Positions 63,653 to 64,000 of a stretch of DNA of 64,000 nt are shown here, in pieces (position 1 is the first letter of the stretch; every line of letters begins with the position of its first letter). Where the stretch lies: assembly GCA_017303995.1 (NCBI GenBank), contig JAFLBE010000016.1, positions 1-64,000 of the forward strand, written 5' to 3'. A program made the translations under genes and the position numbers. This stretch comes from Bacteroidota bacterium (GTDB taxonomy: Bacteria; Bacteroidota; JABWAT01). Under the pieces are notes generated by a model, which searched no databases, was not told the DNA's origin, and saw nothing but the letters and a program-made list of their open reading frames with translations.

Positions 63653-64000
63653 TCAACGGAAAATCACCCTTAAAAAGAAAAGTAAAATTTTTCCCTTTAA
63701 ATCAGGGTTTAGAAGATGTTGAACTTCCGGATTGAGTAAGGATTTGAATGTTCGTCTGATACTTTTGATACTTGCGCCCTGAGGCTGGCCATATTTTCTG
63801 GGACGATGATTAATGGGAGTTTCAAGAACTCTGAATTCTTTTTTTACCGATTTGACCATCATTTCGGCATCATAAAATGGTCCTTTTGAAACAGGAGATC
63901 CAATTTTCTCGATGACCTTTCGGGAATAAATTTTAAGCCCAGAGTTAACATCCGTGAAAGAAACCTGGAAAAGATGCCGAACTAAAAAATTATAAAATCC
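63653..64000 (-). CDS. GT2-family glycosyltransferase (dolichyl-phosphate mannosyltransferase-like), 3' end only
   Basis: The last 115 codons of a gene that begins beyond the right edge of the window. The reading frame is open from base 64000 down to the stop at 63655-63653. FTDVNSGLKIYSRKVIEKIG and FYDAEMMVKSVKKEFRVLE are typical of the acceptor side of GT2 polyprenol-phosphate sugar transferases; INHRPRKYGQPQG follows. It probably makes a polyprenyl-phosphate sugar for use by the membrane protein encoded next. The catalytic Asp residues are outside the window. Confidence 0.85.
   Translation of the reverse strand, partial: GFYNFLVRHLFQVSFTDVNSGLKIYSRKVIEKIGSPVSKGPFYDAEMMVKSVKKEFRVLETPINHRPRKYGQPQGASIKSIRRTFKSLLNPEVQHLLNPDLKGKILLFFLRVIFR

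Overview
The window looks like chromosomal DNA from a bacterium of the FCB group (Bacteroidota, Ignavibacteriota, Chlorobiota or Calditrichota side). The evidence is four proteins ending in type IX secretion sorting domains with an NYPNPFNP motif, a b558-type succinate dehydrogenase, many lipoproteins, and about ten promoters of the form TTG-N19-21-TAnnTTTG, the primary-sigma promoter of Bacteroidota. The NPFNP form of the sorting domain suggests Ignavibacteria-like relatives rather than gut Bacteroides, but that is inference. No transposase, integrase, phage gene or CRISPR array was seen.

Region 1 (372-26582) is a beta-mannan utilisation locus: two GH5 enzymes, four GH26 mannanases, two GH2 enzymes (one a clear beta-mannosidase), a GH3 enzyme, a sugar symporter (GPH family) and a GH130 mannosylglucose phosphorylase. 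It also holds a large T9SS surface protein and an odd secreted protein joining a CBM35-like domain to a metallo-beta-lactamase fold. Mannan would be cut outside the cell or at its surface, short products imported by the symporter, and a mannosyl-glucose disaccharide phosphorolysed inside. There is no SusC/SusD pair, no mannobiose 2-epimerase and no regulator gene here. Four transcription units are preceded by TTTGGCAC, one as part of a perfect sigma-54 -24/-12 match.

Region 2 (26583-34880) holds a tRNA-Gly whose 3' tail and terminator are duplicated downstream, two unknown proteins, an OmpR-type two-component system, a GAF/HD-GYP protein, another T9SS cargo protein and a Phd/ParE toxin-antitoxin pair.

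Region 3 (34899-41727) is a copper/silver efflux operon (cusCBA with Cys-rich and heavy-metal-binding accessory proteins). Region 4 (42982-50253) is an arsenic island with two facing operons: arsR-acr3-arsC-arsM on the plus strand, and arsR-arsF-arsG-thioredoxin-like-rhodanese-arsP on the minus strand. A DUF4160 / DUF2442-XRE gene pair under a 24-bp palindrome sits between them.

Region 5 (50353-64000) is more ordinary: MntP, a decayed HicB antitoxin, a CPBP protease, an M48 protease, a methionine operon (metY-metX-hom) under a SAM-I riboswitch, sdhCAB, two di-iron nitrosative-stress proteins, a membrane protein and the end of a GT2 glycosyltransferase.

Intergenic DNA is crowded with several families of dispersed palindromic repeats, often starting at or within a few bases of a stop codon.
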